From Epiperipatus broadwayi (lineage: Eukaryota > Onychophora > Udeonychophora > Euonychophora > Peripatidae), in the NCBI GenBank assembly GCA_028023455.1, contig JAQFVV010000001.1, positions 25,037,401 through 25,101,400 of the forward strand: 64,000 bases of DNA, in the 5' to 3' direction. Below are positions 36,005 through 47,640 of this stretch, one piece after another; the first letter of the stretch is position 1; each line of letters begins with the position of its first letter. The translations under genes and the position numbers were made by a program. A model generated the notes under the pieces. The model was given only the letters and a program-made list of their open reading frames with translations, made no database searches and had not been told where the DNA came from.

Positions 36005-38600
36005 CTACAATCAAAAAAAAAAACAGCATAATTTTTATATATTAACATTACTAAAAATTTCAACCATATTTACAATTAAAGTTAATACATTTCAAAGAAC
36101 ATAAAACATATAAAACAACACAGGCAAAATATTACACATAAAATATTAGCCTACTCATTCAGTGGGTGTTGGTTTTTTGAGATGGAATAGAGGATGAATA
36201 TAGACTAAAAAATCCTAAGTTCAAATCCCTCTATTTTATCAAATATTAATAACTTCAAAGGAATACACAATACACATTGCAATTTCTAAATTTAATACTA
36301 TTTAACACCTGCATAAAAGTTTTTAATAATTGATATTTATATTAATTTATTTAAAATACTTTAGTAATGAAGACTTGTAAAATTAGATATATTTGGTAGT
36401 TAAATTGATTTTTGGGGTTCAAACTCATGAATTTATAAATTAGACCATCACTTAATATAGCACAGACAAATACTTAACTGCACAATGACTTAATAACTAC
36501 AAACTACAACTTCCACAACAATCATTTTAGAAAACATCTTATCGTTATGCATACAAAAAAAAAACAACTCCTATTAAAATAGACATTACAAAAAAATATA
36601 TCACTGCTTGCTTTCATTGAGATGATATGATTGAAAACTAAAATTAGGTGTTCAAATCATTAAAAAAAAATTAGCTTCAGAAATTCGTGATGTACAAATC
36701 GATTTGCATAGATATCACACAACTCATCTTTAACTTTTTATTCTTTGTCTTTCTATTTTTGGCCTATTCATTACACAAGCAATTCCTAATGATTATGATG
36801 AAAATTTTAAATTGTAGAAAAAATAGTAAGTGGGTTTCAAAGTCAGTATAAGATTTTAATAAAAAAGTTTAAATAAATTTGACAAAAAAAAAAAATAATT
36901 AAAAGGAATTTTAAATAACGCACACAAAAATTATTTTATTTCAATGGGTAAATTGATGATTCTATAGATTTAATTTATATAAGATAATTTCTTCAAAAAC
37001 AAATAATTATAATTATTTTAAATAAATTTACTATATATTTGATAAGTGCTTCTATTACAGCAATAAAAAAATTCTAATACTGATAATAGAATTATTTTTT
37101 TAATGAATTTTATTGTTAATTCAAAAAAATATGAATTAAGAATATTTTCTTTCCCATCTAAAAGTCCACAAAAGAGTGCGAAATGACGTTATGATGTTTT
37201 ATTCATATAATTTTTTTATTTTACGAATGACATAACTTAAAATTATTCTTTATGAATGGTGACAATATTATTTTATAAGTAAATCTTTTTACTATTTAAA
37301 GAATTATACGTTTTAAATTCCAAGCAGAGAATATAACTTTTAATAATATTTTCTATTGAATAAAGCAATTCAAGTTTATTGCTATAATTCAATAATTTCA
37401 AAACATGATATTGAAATACAATTTATTGCTTTATTTGTAGTTTGAATTGTCTTATTCAGATTATAGTGTAACAAAAACTAGTAAAAAGAAAGGCATATTG
37501 GGTGTGAATCAAGATGCAACACTGTGTGCTGATGATATATTTAACAAGTATTTCATCATAGTAATATAATTGCTGATCAAAATATCAGACATATATATAT
37601 AAGTTCCAAATAATTTTAATGGTAAAAGCAATAAAATATATATCTTAATTAATCAGTAGCACTTCCAATGCGTAGTAATTCTTATCAAATGGAAAGTAAT
37701 ACGGAAGTTTAGAAGTTTAATATCGTGATCGTGTAATTTTCCACGAGCTGTGTATGCCCACATTTCCTGCTTCTCTATTTATTATATTATCTTTGAATCT
37801 ATTTATCAATATTATTTCCTTAATTTTTCTCTTTTTAGGATTTCTTTCTTCCATTAATATTTTTGTATTAATTATCAATCCTTTCTTATTAAATATTAAA
37901 TTTTATGATTTAATCACAGTTCTAATAATCCGTGTACCAATTCTAATTATATATCCTAAATATAAAATTCTTGAGTTTAGATTGTGCACTGGATTGATGC
38001 TCTTAATCCTCAAAAATCAAATTTCTGTAAAAATAGCATTCCATTTGCTTTTCTCATACCCTCACTCATAATATTTCTTAGAGTAAGAACTTTCAATCAG
38101 GAAAATAAATTTTAAGTCATAGAGATTTAAATAATTCATATCAAATTAATATCAACTATGAGACAATACATACATTTAAATATATCTAATAGAATACTCT
38201 CCATCAAATAAACAATAAATGAAAACGAAATGCATTTATAGTATTACATATAGCAATATAAAAAATATACTTACTTTTAAATTAGGATTTATGCCACTTT
38301 CAAATAATGCCTAAAATGTAAAATTATTAAATATATAAATGTTAATAAGTTATTAAAATAAACAAATTTAATACATAATAATTATTGCATTAATTTTATT
38401 TAAATAATTAAATATCTTCTATTATTTAAGTGACTAAAATATGGAAAGCAAAGTGCTGAAGATGATCAGTGATATTTTATGGCAACTGACTCATTTCTAT
38501 TAATACTAATGTAATAATTATTCATTTTAATTCTATATATGTGGCCTGACATATTCCAACCCTACCTTATTTTTAATATTATCCATCCATTTACCTGAAG
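36005..38600. other. NEIL3 large intron, unassigned part
   Basis: AT-rich DNA with homopolymer runs. A 105-codon frame at 37754-38071 is rich in leucine, isoleucine and phenylalanine, as expected from T-rich DNA, and is not taken as a gene. Confidence 0.4.
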
Positions 38601-38619
38601 ATTTAGTATTTTTCCCAGA

Positions 38620-39330
38620 AGATTTTTCCATTTTATTTTAATATCATCAGGTAACTTTTCTTTTATCAATGTCATATATATGCTCTGAATATGGAACTGA
38701 AACTCACTTCCGATTTGTATACACATGCCTTATACTATCTTTTATACTATTATTATTATTTCTAAAAATCTTTTTAATATATTTTCTTTTATATCGCATA
38801 CTGACATAATCATTCTTAACTTACAATTTCTATTCTAATGCTTCTTTTATATTCAATGTTAACCTTTTTTTAAACTTAAACCCTTTCAAATTATTTTCTG
38901 CAACTATTGTTGATATCAATTTGGATCAATTATAACTTTTTTTTTCACGTGTCAAAGCATCGGCCAGAAAGCGAACCCGGGACAACTGCCTGTAAGGCAA
39001 CTGTGCTGACCACTCGACCACCAATGCTTGACAGTTCTTTTTTTATTCTTAATATAATGTTTTATAAGTATTTTACCATTAATTAATCTTCTTTAAAAAA
39101 AAAATACTTTAATTCCTTCTCTTTTTCCATTATAAACTTAATATTGTATTTATTATTGTTCAATTCTTTAAAAGCATTAACAATACTTCTACTATTACCT
39201 ATTACAATTATATCATCAACATATCTATGATATTCTAGAATTTCCTTATTTTTTATATACTTATCAATTATATTTTCCTCTGTATTATTCTTTATGATTT
39301 ATTCTATGGCAATTTTACTTATTATTTTAC
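38620..39330 (-). pseudogene. Penelope-like reverse transcriptase, YVDD part (family 2)
   Basis: The - strand from about 39290 down reads 'IIDKYIKNKEILEYHRYVDD', 'IIVIGNSRSIVNAFKELNNN' and 'KYNIKFIMEKEKELKYF', the YVDD box and following segment of a Penelope-like reverse transcriptase. The FLD motif is lost in a poly-T run near 39100. It continues the N-terminal part at 41350-43201. The element is split by material at 39370-41330. Decayed, no full frame. Confidence 0.7.
38957..39027 (-). mobile_element. tRNA-Val-like SINE head (tRNA pseudogene)
   Basis: The 71-nt - strand sequence folds as a tRNA. The ends GCATTGG and CCGATGC pair over 7 bp with one G-T. An A box (TGGTCGAGTGGTC) and B box (GGTTCGCTTTC) are in place, and a 7-nt anticodon loop CTTACAG would read UAC (valine). 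No CCA is encoded. A T run on its 3' side in gene sense (38937-38945) is poly-A on the - strand. The related copy at 16612-16692 argues for a SINE rather than a functional tRNA gene. Confidence 0.65.
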
Positions 39331-39369
39331 ATTATTATCTCATATTAATCTTTAATACTTTACTTTAAG

Positions 39370-40735
39370 ATTCTGTTGTTCAAGTGGAGGACTAAATATG
39401 ATCAATACTTACGTATAAACCATACTCCCAGTCAGACTGAGATTCAATGTAATATACTAAATGCGGTTACCTTTCCAGACCGAGGTACAATCTCCACAAC
39501 TACAAAAATCATAACACACCTCATGGCAATACTTATAATGGGTTTTAACCTTACAGGTACCATCTAGCTCTAGACTGGATACCATGAGATGACAAGAATA
39601 TGCCTCAAGGGCTTGACCCTTGGCTAGCTATTAAGACATGAGATCTGCATGGCACAGGCTATCTAAATAAGATTATTTATTCGGTAAATTGAGAGAAACT
39701 TAAACTACACCAATAATTTATACATATTTAAAAAAATATAAAAAAACATATAAGGAATATTTAAGCATTTGAAACACATATGAAAACTTATTAAAATTAC
39801 AATATTTTAAACAATCATGTGCTTATTTACAAATATAAAAATTAACACTAGCAATGATATTTAAAAGTTCTATCTAGAATAAAATTTAAAAGGTCACACT
39901 AGAAATAAAAATTAGTTCTATTAATGATGTCTAGACATATTTACCCAGGCTTTTTAATACAGTATGTGGGTGATCACCCCTGTCTTCTGATCCTGTCAGA
40001 TTCTGAATGGGTCTATTAGTAGCTGGACACTTCCTCCTGGCTCAGGGTACTACTGCTAAATCTGGTTCCATAGATTTAGTTCATGGCAGGTAAAAACATT
40101 GGCAAAGGGAAATCAGAGATATATTACTGCATCTGACTATTGGTGTTCAGGAGATGGGTGGTGGAAAAATGAACGAACCCTCAGCTTTAGTTTAACAAAA
40201 AAATTTTCTCTCAGCACAACTATATGATGATTGCTTCATCTTGCTGGATTTAGTCATTTTTAGCTGGCTTATAGATTCCTTGGTCAACTATCCTGGATAA
40301 ACTAACTGGCTTTCTCCTTTTTTGCTTTTTCTGTTGCTGCTGCTGTTCTTCTTTAGGACAATAGGTGACTGCAACATTTATATTCTCTGACTTCACCCAC
40401 TGCTCAAATTCTTACCTATGATGTCAATTCATTTGATATTTATTTGTCAATTTAGTTACATTTTTTTATTTTATATTTTTGATTACCCAGAAATTAGTTA
40501 ACTATTGTTAATTAATCAGTCTGTAATTTAGGTCCAGAAACTGATTACATCTTGTACAAATTTGGTTTCAATTATATGTAAATTTTAATACACAAAAGTA
40601 AAAAACGATGTTATAATTAGTATTTTAACTTAATCCCCAAGATTCTTACTTTTTTTTTCTACTTTTTTTTTTCGAACAATAAAATATTGAAACAATTTTC
40701 TTATTTTATTAATAATATCATGTAACTCATATATA
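39370..40735. other. Insertion splitting the family-2 Penelope element, outer part
   Basis: Base composition is more balanced than the surroundings. On the - strand 40200-40450 reads 'EQWVKSENINVAVTYCPKEE', a glutamine run and 'KRRKPVSLSRIVDQGIYKPA', then a stop. This is protein-like and basic, perhaps an ORF1/gag-type fragment, but it is unassigned. The (CAG-like) run encoding glutamines is at about 40331-40350. Confidence 0.35.
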
Positions 40736-40855
40736 AAACAGGCAAAACTCACTATACGTATGCCACACATAGCAAGCTAGAGTAATCAATGGATGCCAGA
40801 AGGCTTGTGCATAAAATCCCCATCTAGTGCCTACTCATCCAATATCCCCAGACTA

Positions 40856-40880
40856 GTTTCTGGCTTGTGGCCTTCGTCAG
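40856..40880 (-). ncRNA. Hammerhead-like core 4a
   Basis: CTGACGA, then AGGC, loop CACAA, GCC, A and GAAAC on the - strand. A distal ACTAG/CTAGT pairing after GAAA could form stem III, but the following AT is not the expected UH cleavage site. Confidence 0.35.
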
Positions 40881-41104
40881 TGAGGAGCCTTGGATCTGAG
40901 AGCACTGCATCTAGATCTTAAGATCTGAACTGGGTTCAGACCCATATAACTATATAAGCTGATGGGCTTGAATTTGGAAATATTAAAGTGTTTTCAGTTT
41001 AAGACTCATAGTTTTGTAGTTAAATGGAGATAAAAGGTGGTTGCTGGAGGGTTGCATTAGATCCTAAGATCTAGATGCAGTGCTCTCAGATCCAAGGCTC
41101 CCCA

Positions 41105-41129
41105 CTGACGAAGGCCACAAGCCAGAAAA
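41105..41129 (+). ncRNA. Hammerhead-like core 4b
   Basis: Mirror copy of core 4a on the + strand: CTGACGA, GGC/GCC hairpin, GAAAA. Confidence 0.35.
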
Positions 41130-41349
41130 TAGTCTGGGGATATTGGATGAGTAGGCACTAAATGGGGATTTTATGCACAAGCCTTCTGGCATCCATTGAT
41201 TACTCTAGCTTGCTGTGTGTGGCATACATATAGTGAGTTTTGCCTGTTTTAACAAGTTATACACAAGCATAAGAGATGGGTGGTTATGTGATGTTTATTA
41301 ACTCATATATATACACATATTTATGTACCGTGTATATATACACATTGTT

Positions 41350-43201
41350 ACAATATAATCAATCATAATCGATGATAAAATCCCACTAATAGAGCAACCT
41401 GTAATCCATCCCTTTGTTATATTCCAAAATTCTTTATTATATTTAAAATATAAAGCATCATTTATCAATAATAAAGCTTCTCTGATAACATATAACCATT
41501 TTTTATCTTACTCATTTTTATTTTATCAATAACTATTTTTATACTTTCCTCCCTAGGTATACTCTTGATACATTTTTTCAATATCAAATAATACAATCTT
41601 CCATTTCTATTTATCTTTACATTATTTCATTTCTCAATAAGTTCTTCTTAATTCCTAATGCAATATTTGCCAAAACTTACTACAATGAGAATCTTTTTAA
41701 TTATTATATCACATAAATCTTTAAGAATATAATTATTAAAGTCTAATATCACTCTTACTGGCATGTCATCCTTATGGGTTTTAACTTTTCCCAATATTCA
41801 TGGATGTTCAAAGGCTGTAGGATATAAACATCTATATACCTTTTCATTATTGTTTCATTTTTATATAATTTAATAAAATCCTACTGTAGTGTCCCTCAAT
41901 TATGACTGGGTGACCAGCAAACAAATATATAATAAAACTCAACAGCATAACAGTACATATATTTAGCATTAATAATTTAACAACAATTTGGAAAAATAAT
42001 TATTATACTGATCTTGAACACTAATATAAAATCTGCTTAATTATTGAATAGCGAATACTGTTTATACAATTAAGGAAAACTTTACCTTCACTATTGTGTA
42101 TAGGGTTTATAATACAACCCTTGATGAGCCTCTTAAGGCATGATGGTCTGTTAAAAGCACTAATTAGCTTAGTGACCTACAGGAGCCAAAATCCTGGCAA
42201 TGAAGTCCTACAATGATGATCTTCTCTGTTCTTCAGTTCATGAATGCACTAACATTAGCAGCTACCACAGAAAAGGCAAGCAGTCCCTTTTCTCTAGTGT
42301 TTTATATCATCTCTTCTTTTGTTTCTCTTATTTTTTCTGAAATTCTTTGACTTTAATCAGTTCATATTATTTAGAGTTTGTTATCATACAACAAAATTCC
42401 TTAGCTTTTTAATTATACAATTAATTACTCTCTTAGGAATTTATTCCATATATGATAATATTTTTTTGGTCTATAATATTAATAAATCTCAGGAATTTAT
42501 TTCCATACCCATAAGGTTTTAGATCTATAGGAATTCATTTCCATATAAGGTAATTTATAAAGTCTATTTCATTAATTAATATATACATGCGATTATGAAT
42601 ATTTAAATTACATTTATTGAAACATTTATTTTCAATGATTTATTTATCAGTACTCTTGTGTTTAAAATATTTAATATTTTGCATCTATTTTATTTTTATT
42701 TCTTGGATCTTTATTTATCTTTTGGTATGACTGCTTTATAATATCTTCTTTTATTTTCCTATCATAGTCCATTTCATTTAAAACAACAAACTTGACCTTT
42801 ATCTTCACTTGCTACTATTCTATTATATTTCCTAATATTGCATTCTACATATTTTTCTTCCAATAACTATTCCAAAACCATTCTCTGAATTTTATTATAC
42901 AAACTTTTATTTATTCTTATTAATTTTTTCATTATTAATTTTAAATCTACATGATGTAGGCATAATTCCATAAACCATTCTCTGAATTTTATTATACAAA
43001 CTTTTATTTATTCTTATTAATTTTTTCATTATTAATTTTAAATCTACATGATGTAGGCATAATTCCATTGTTTTTACATTTATTTAAAAATGTTAATTCT
43101 TCAATTTTTCTTTGTATATTACATAACTTTTTAAATCTAATAAAATTAAAATCTAAATTTGTATATAAAATGTCCACGTTATTAATACAATAATGTTCCA
43201 T
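41350..43201 (-). pseudogene. Penelope-like reverse transcriptase, N-terminal part (family 2)
   Basis: The - strand starts near 43201 with 'LCNIQRKIEELTFLNKCKNN' and 'GIMPTSCRFK', the Penelope N-terminal domain. It continues with 'INIGKVKTHKDDMPVRVILD' near 41.80 kb (family 'LPKTHK.G.P.RPIVS'), 'FDIEKMYQEYT' near 41.57 kb (FDV...F motif) and 'ALYFKYNKEFWNITKGWITG', 'CSISGILSSIMIDYIV' near 41.40 kb. The last block is the MGSPLSPI motif with the M-G-S-P changed to T-G-C-S. The YVDD part lies across an insertion at 38.62-39.33 kb. A local duplication (42880-42975 repeated at 42977-43070) and many stops show decay. It occupies the large NEIL3 intron in sense orientation. Confidence 0.75.
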
Positions 43202-43240
43202 GGTTAAACCCCCCTCCCCCCAATCTTTATATTCTTAAAT

Positions 43241-43433
43241 ATTTATGTGATATAATATATAAAAAGATTCTCATTGAAATAGGTCTTGGCAAATATTATA
43301 TTAGTAATTCAGAACATATAGATAAATTAAATAATGTAAAGATAAATAGAAATGTAATGATTGGATCATTTGATATTGAAAAAAATATATTAGAATATAC
43401 CTAGGGAAGATAGTATAAAAATAGTTATTGATA
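43241..43433 (+). pseudogene. Inverted Penelope family-2 fragment
   Basis: The + strand repeats the antisense of 41550-41745 (TTTATGTGATATAATA, AAAAGATTCTCATTG, ATGTAAAGATAAATAGAAAT, TTTGATATTGAAAAAA, ATACCTAGGGA). This gives an inverted, truncated second copy next to the first, as in the 27.9-30.6 kb dimer. Confidence 0.75.
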
Positions 43434-43435
43434 AC

Positions 43436-43620
43436 TCTCAGTGCAAGCCAGAGTAATCAATGGATACAGGAAGGTTTATGCATAAAATCTTTATCTAGTG
43501 CCTATTCATCAATATCCCCAGACTAGTTTCTATGTGGTTTTTATCAGTGGAGGAGCCTTGTATCTGAGAGTATTGCATGTATATCTTAGGATCTAATGCA
43601 ATCTTTCAGCAGGAGTAGCA
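43436..43620. repeat. Penelope-type terminus copy
   Basis: Decayed copy of the 40738-40920 arm directly abutting the fragment at 43241-43433. The hammerhead core is degraded (TTTTTATCAGTGG in place of CTTCGTCAGTG). Confidence 0.7.
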
Positions 43621-43639
43621 GTATAAGTGTTATATCAAA

Positions 43640-43990
43640 AAATATTTAAATACTGTAAAGTATCAAGAACATTTGTGGTAATATTAGGAAGATAAGAATG
43701 GATGTGGCTATAGTGTATACGGCCACTAGAGATACTCAAACTATAATGAAGTGGAACAAGTAGCACATATGAATGCCTATAATTCAAATAATTAAAAATA
43801 TCATTTTCCTCTTTTCTTTATAAAAACTTTATTTCTTGTATATATATATATATATAACTTTTAGATAATAAAAGAAATAAAGTTTTTATAAAGAAAAGAT
43901 AAAAATGAGATTTTTAATTATTTGAATTATATGGTTATAAGTAATGTATATTTTGAAAAGAAAAAAAGGATGGAGTGGTGATTAAAGGGT
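43640..43990. other. AT-rich stretch with a hairpin
   Basis: A 43797-43848 / 43866-43925 inverted pair (ATTTTCCTCTTTTCTTTA, TAAAAACTTTATTTCTT) surrounds a TA tract. No gene seen. Confidence 0.6.
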
Positions 43991-43994
43991 TTTA

Positions 43995-45376
43995 AACAGA
44001 AGTAAATGGATTTATATGAATTCCTAGTTAAGGATATACAGTTTCAAAAAAAGGGGAAGAAAATAATGGTTATAGGGGATGTGAATGAACATATTAAAAA
44101 AATTGATGATGTGAATAACAAGAATGGACAGCTTTTGAAATATTTTTGTGAGAGAGTGATAATTGAGCATAGGAAATTTACCAAATATTTATGAGGGGCA
44201 ATATGCATCGTCTAGAAATAATATATTCCACACAATAGATTATGTATTAGTTGAGAAAGTGGGAATGAATAAAATATGGTAAACTAAAGTTTGATAATAA
44301 AATGAAAATAAGTAATAGTGATCATAATTTCTTTATAATAAAAATGGTTAGTAATGTGATGGAAAGTAGTAATAAAAGTAGAAAGGATAGTGAAAGATGT
44401 GGATGGAGAATAATAAAAGTAGAAGAAATCATGGGAGAGTTTATTGGGAGTGAATATAAGGACTAAGGTGGTAAAATAGAAAAAGTGGCAAATAGGGTTT
44501 TAGGTAAGAATATTCAAAAAAAATAAAAGTAATAGAACAGTAAAAATTAATAAAAGAATAAAAGAGACGAAAAAAGCATATAGAGAATATAAATGTGTTA
44601 TTAAAAATAAAGAAAGTGAAAAAGATATTAAATTCAAATGGGAAATCTATATAAAAAAGTTGGCTAAAATAGATAATTATATAGAGAGAATGAAATTAAA
44701 TAGTAAATTATTGGAGGATATTAATAAAAGAAATGGGAATAAATTTTTTTGGAAATATATTAAAAGAAATGTAGGGGAGAAATAGTATTACTAAATGATG
44801 AGAAAAAAGTGTTACTCTAGAGAAGAATTAAGAGATAATCTTAAATAAGTATGTAGTGGATATAGAAAAGATGTTAGATGTGAAGACAGAGTGATAACAA
44901 ACATAAAAGCACATAGTAAATGGAAATATTAGTTTTACAGAAAATGAATTGAATGAGGCAGAGAAGAAATTGAAAAGTGGAAAAGCAAGAGATTGAGATT
45001 GATGGGCAGCAGAGATGGTGATAAATTTGGGAAATAGGGCAAAATTAAATTTATTATCATGTTTTAATAAGATAGCACAGAAGACAGAATTTTCAGACAG
45101 CTGGAATAATACAAGAGTATAGCTATTATTTAAAGGAAAGGGTAAGGACCATACAAAGATAAACAATTGTAGACTGATAGTGATAACATCAGTGTTATAT
45201 AAAGATTTTGCATATATGGTGGCTGGAAAGTTGGCAAAATGGATGGAAGAAAATAATACAGTGGAAGAAATGCAAGTAGATTTTAGAATGGATAGACATA
45301 TAAGAGATAGTTTATGTGTAGTCACACAACTTATAGATATGAGTAAGAGTACAGATAGACAGTTATATATATATAC

Positions 45377-45422
<46 letters not shown>

Positions 45423-45498
45423 AGAAGTTATAGAGTAAATAGAAAATAGATTATTGCGAATAAATGGAGCTTTAATGGATCTTATTAAGAAATTGTAG
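43995..45498 (+). pseudogene. CR1/Jockey-like LINE: endonuclease and RT start
   Basis: Broken frames give 'MVIGDVNEHIKKIDDVNNKN' (GDFN...G endonuclease motif, F to V), 'FHTIDYVLVEKV', 'NSDHNFF' (SDH motif), a lysine-rich linker, 'FTENELNEAEKKLKSGKARD' and 'FNKIAQKTEFSDSWNN'. These lead to 'LLFKGKGKDHTKINNCRLI', 'SVLYKDFAYMVAGKLAKWME' and 'MQVDFRMDRHIRDSLCVVTQ'. The order is endonuclease then reverse transcriptase, as in CR1/Jockey-type LINEs. A TA microsatellite (45380-45419) interrupts the FxxAYD region. The frame runs into the target duplication at 45499 and resumes in frame at 46394. Confidence 0.8.
45380..45419. repeat. (TA)n microsatellite
   Basis: About 40 bp of TA dinucleotides inside the LINE reverse transcriptase frame. 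Confidence 0.95.
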
Positions 45499-45509
45499 AA
45501 AAATAATTA
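45499..45509 (+). repeat. 11-bp target duplication, left
   Basis: AAAAATAATTA, identical to 46394-46404. The LINE frame reads through it at the right-hand copy. Confidence 0.8.
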
Positions 45510-46393
45510 TTAAAATAGGCAAAACTCACTATATGCATTGCCAAACATGACAAGCTAGAGCAATCAATGGATTCCAGAAGACTTGTGCATAAAATCCTAA
45601 TCTAGTGTCTACTCATCCAATATCCCCAAACTAGTTTCTGGCTTGTGGCCTTCGTCATTGAGGAGCTTTGGATCTGAGAGCACTGCATCTAGATCTTAGG
45701 ATCTAATGCAACTCTCTAGCAGCCACCTTTTATCTCCACTTAACTACAAAACTATGAGTCTTAAATTGAAAACTCCTTAATATTTTCAATCCAAGCTCAT
45801 TAGCTTATGTAATCATATAGATCTGAACTCAGTTCATCACCTATACATTTTGGTGTCTTTGGTTCTTTAATAACCATAGCCACCACTATCCTATTAGTCA
45901 GGATTGGTTTTAAGTCAATAAACATCACATAATCACCATTTCTTATGCTTGCCTATAACTGTTATTAAAACAGGCATAATTCACTATACATATTGCCACA
46001 CACAGCAAAATGTATAGGTGCTGTACTAAGTTCAGACCTATATGCCTATATAAGCTAATGAGCTTGGATTGAAAATGTAAAGATGTTTTCAATTTAAGAC
46101 TCATAGTTTTGTAGTTAAGTGGAGATAAATGGTGGCTGCTAGAGGGTTGCATTAAATCCTAAGATCTAGGTGCAGTGCTCTCAGGTCCAAGGCTCCTCAC
46201 TAACGAAACCAGAAACTAGTCTGGGGATATTGTATGAGTAGGCACTAGATGGAGATTTTATGTACAAGCCTTCTGGCATCCATTGATTGCTCTAGCTTAT
46301 TATGTGTGGCAATATGTATAGTGAGTTTTTCCTGTTTTAATAACAGTTATAAGCAAGCATAAGAAATGGTGATAATGTAATGTTTATTGGCAT
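45510..46393. mobile_element. Solo Penelope-terminus insertion (inverted pair) in a LINE
   Basis: The 884-bp insert consists of a left terminus (- sense, to about 45720), a middle block and a right terminus (+ sense, 46040-46340). Outer ATTATTAAAATAGGCAAAA and its mirror TTTTAATAACAGTTATAAG mark the ends, and an internal GTTATTAAAACAGG block (45961-45975) repeats the end. It has no coding sequence. An 11-bp duplication flanks it. The degraded core at 45634-45658 (ATGACGA for CTGACGA) shows it is old. The insert is the same unit as 40738-41252. Confidence 0.85.
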
Positions 46394-46404
46394 AAAAATA
46401 ATTA
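46394..46404 (+). repeat. 11-bp target duplication, right
   Basis: AAAAATAATTA directly followed by LINE coding sequence ('YYMYQLGNIESI'). Confidence 0.8.
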
Positions 46405-47640
46405 CTATATGTATCAACTAGGAAATATAGAATCAATTAGAGTTAAAAATGGAATGGGACTAAGGCAAGGATTACCTATGTCACTTATTTTGGTTTTTAT
46501 TATATTTTAGAGAAATGAAGAGAGCAATAGAAAAACTAGGAAGAGGGTAGAGATACTATTAACAGATGGCAAAGGAGGGTATATATAAACAGGTTTGCTG
46601 ATGATATCTTCTTGTACACAGAAAGTAAGGAAGTTATGCTGAAGATGTGCACAAGAGTGGGTAAAAAGAAAGTAATTAAATTTAGTGAAGAAAAATCAAA
46701 AGTAATGATTATAAATGATGGGGAAAGAGGAGAGAAGGTATTTTTATTGGGATATAAAGTTAAATGTGGAGAATAGATATAACTATTTGGGAATTATGTT
46801 AAGTAATCAGAGAAATTGCTTGGATGAATGGGAAAAAAATTGATAAATGAAGCAAAGAAAAGAAAGAGACTGATAAAGAAATCAACAGTTTTCATATAAT
46901 AAATATGATGTAGCAAGAATTGTACAGAAAGAAGTGGCAATAGTAGGGTTAATTCATGATAATGATGCATTGGGTTAGTAAAGGGGTGTCAGTTTACTTA
47001 GAAAAAGTACAAAGAGAAGTAAGAAGATTTGCATTAGTTGCAGATGTGTGGATGGCAATGAAGGCAATTCAAGAAAAAATGGGATGGTCAATTTTTATAT
47101 GAGAAATGCAAAAAGCAAAATGAAAATGTTCAGTAGATTGCAATTTATGGATAGTAAGAGAATAGCCTCAATAGTATTTAGTTGAGTTACAAGCAAAGAA
47201 AAGGCAACAGTATGGATGAGAAAGGAGTATGGTATGCAGAAGATTTGGATGAAGACTTTATGCCAGCATACTTGTACAAAAGGTGGGATGATTGTGTTAG
47301 GAGAATTGTGAGTGTTATAGTGCCAAAAATGGGATAGAAGAATAGAGGCATTAATAAAAAATATGGAGTTGGAGAGATGGAGAACTAGTATGGAAACTAA
47401 AACAAGTTTAAATATATATAGAAGTAAACAGAATACTGGATGTGAGGTAATTTATGATAATAATAAAGAAAGTAGTTTACTGTTTAAGACTCATACAGGA
47501 TCATTAACAACAAAGGAATATACACATACATGGAGAAATGTGGATGATTTAGTCTCCAATTTATGTAAGGAAGGCATGGAAAATATTAGGCATCTGCTAA
47601 TTGAATGTAAATGCTTATAAGCAGAAAGGGTACAAATTAT
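46405..47640 (+). pseudogene. CR1/Jockey-like LINE: RT core to C-terminal zinc finger
   Basis: This continues from 45498: 'IRVKNGMGLRQGLPMS' (RT motif R-Q-G-x-P-M-S), then a frame-broken 'FADDIFLYTESKE' (FADD catalytic box, + strand near 46600), 'WVKKKVIKFSEEKSKVMI' and 'YNYLGIMLS' (YLG motif). The tail ends with 'LCKEGMENIRHLLIECKCL' before TAA near 47618, the zf-RVT-like C-x2-C...H-x3-H/x4-C domain with its first cysteine pair eroded. Frameshifts and stops separate the motifs. Together with 43995-45498 this is a nearly full-length but dead ORF2. Confidence 0.8.

Larger units (their letters stand above)
40738..41252. repeat. Palindrome of two Penelope-type termini
   Basis: Inverted arms 40738-40920 and 41070-41252 (ACAGGCAAAACTCACTATA, TCAATGGATGCCAGAAGGCT, CCCCAGACTA, TGGCCTTCGTCAGTG, AGAGCACTGCATCTAGATCT) flank a 150-bp unique centre. 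The same terminus recurs at 43436-43620, 45510-45720, 45970-46340 and 59170-59550. Each arm has a hammerhead-like core. Confidence 0.85.

Noticed and set aside
37754-38071. 105-codon hydrophobic frame, possible membrane protein
   Set aside because: Leu/Ile/Phe richness is the expected translation of T-rich DNA; no homologous family or splice context was recognised.
44828-45325. 165-codon - strand frame
   Set aside because: It is antisense to the CR1/Jockey-like reverse transcriptase frame, whose motifs lie on the + strand; it is a shadow.
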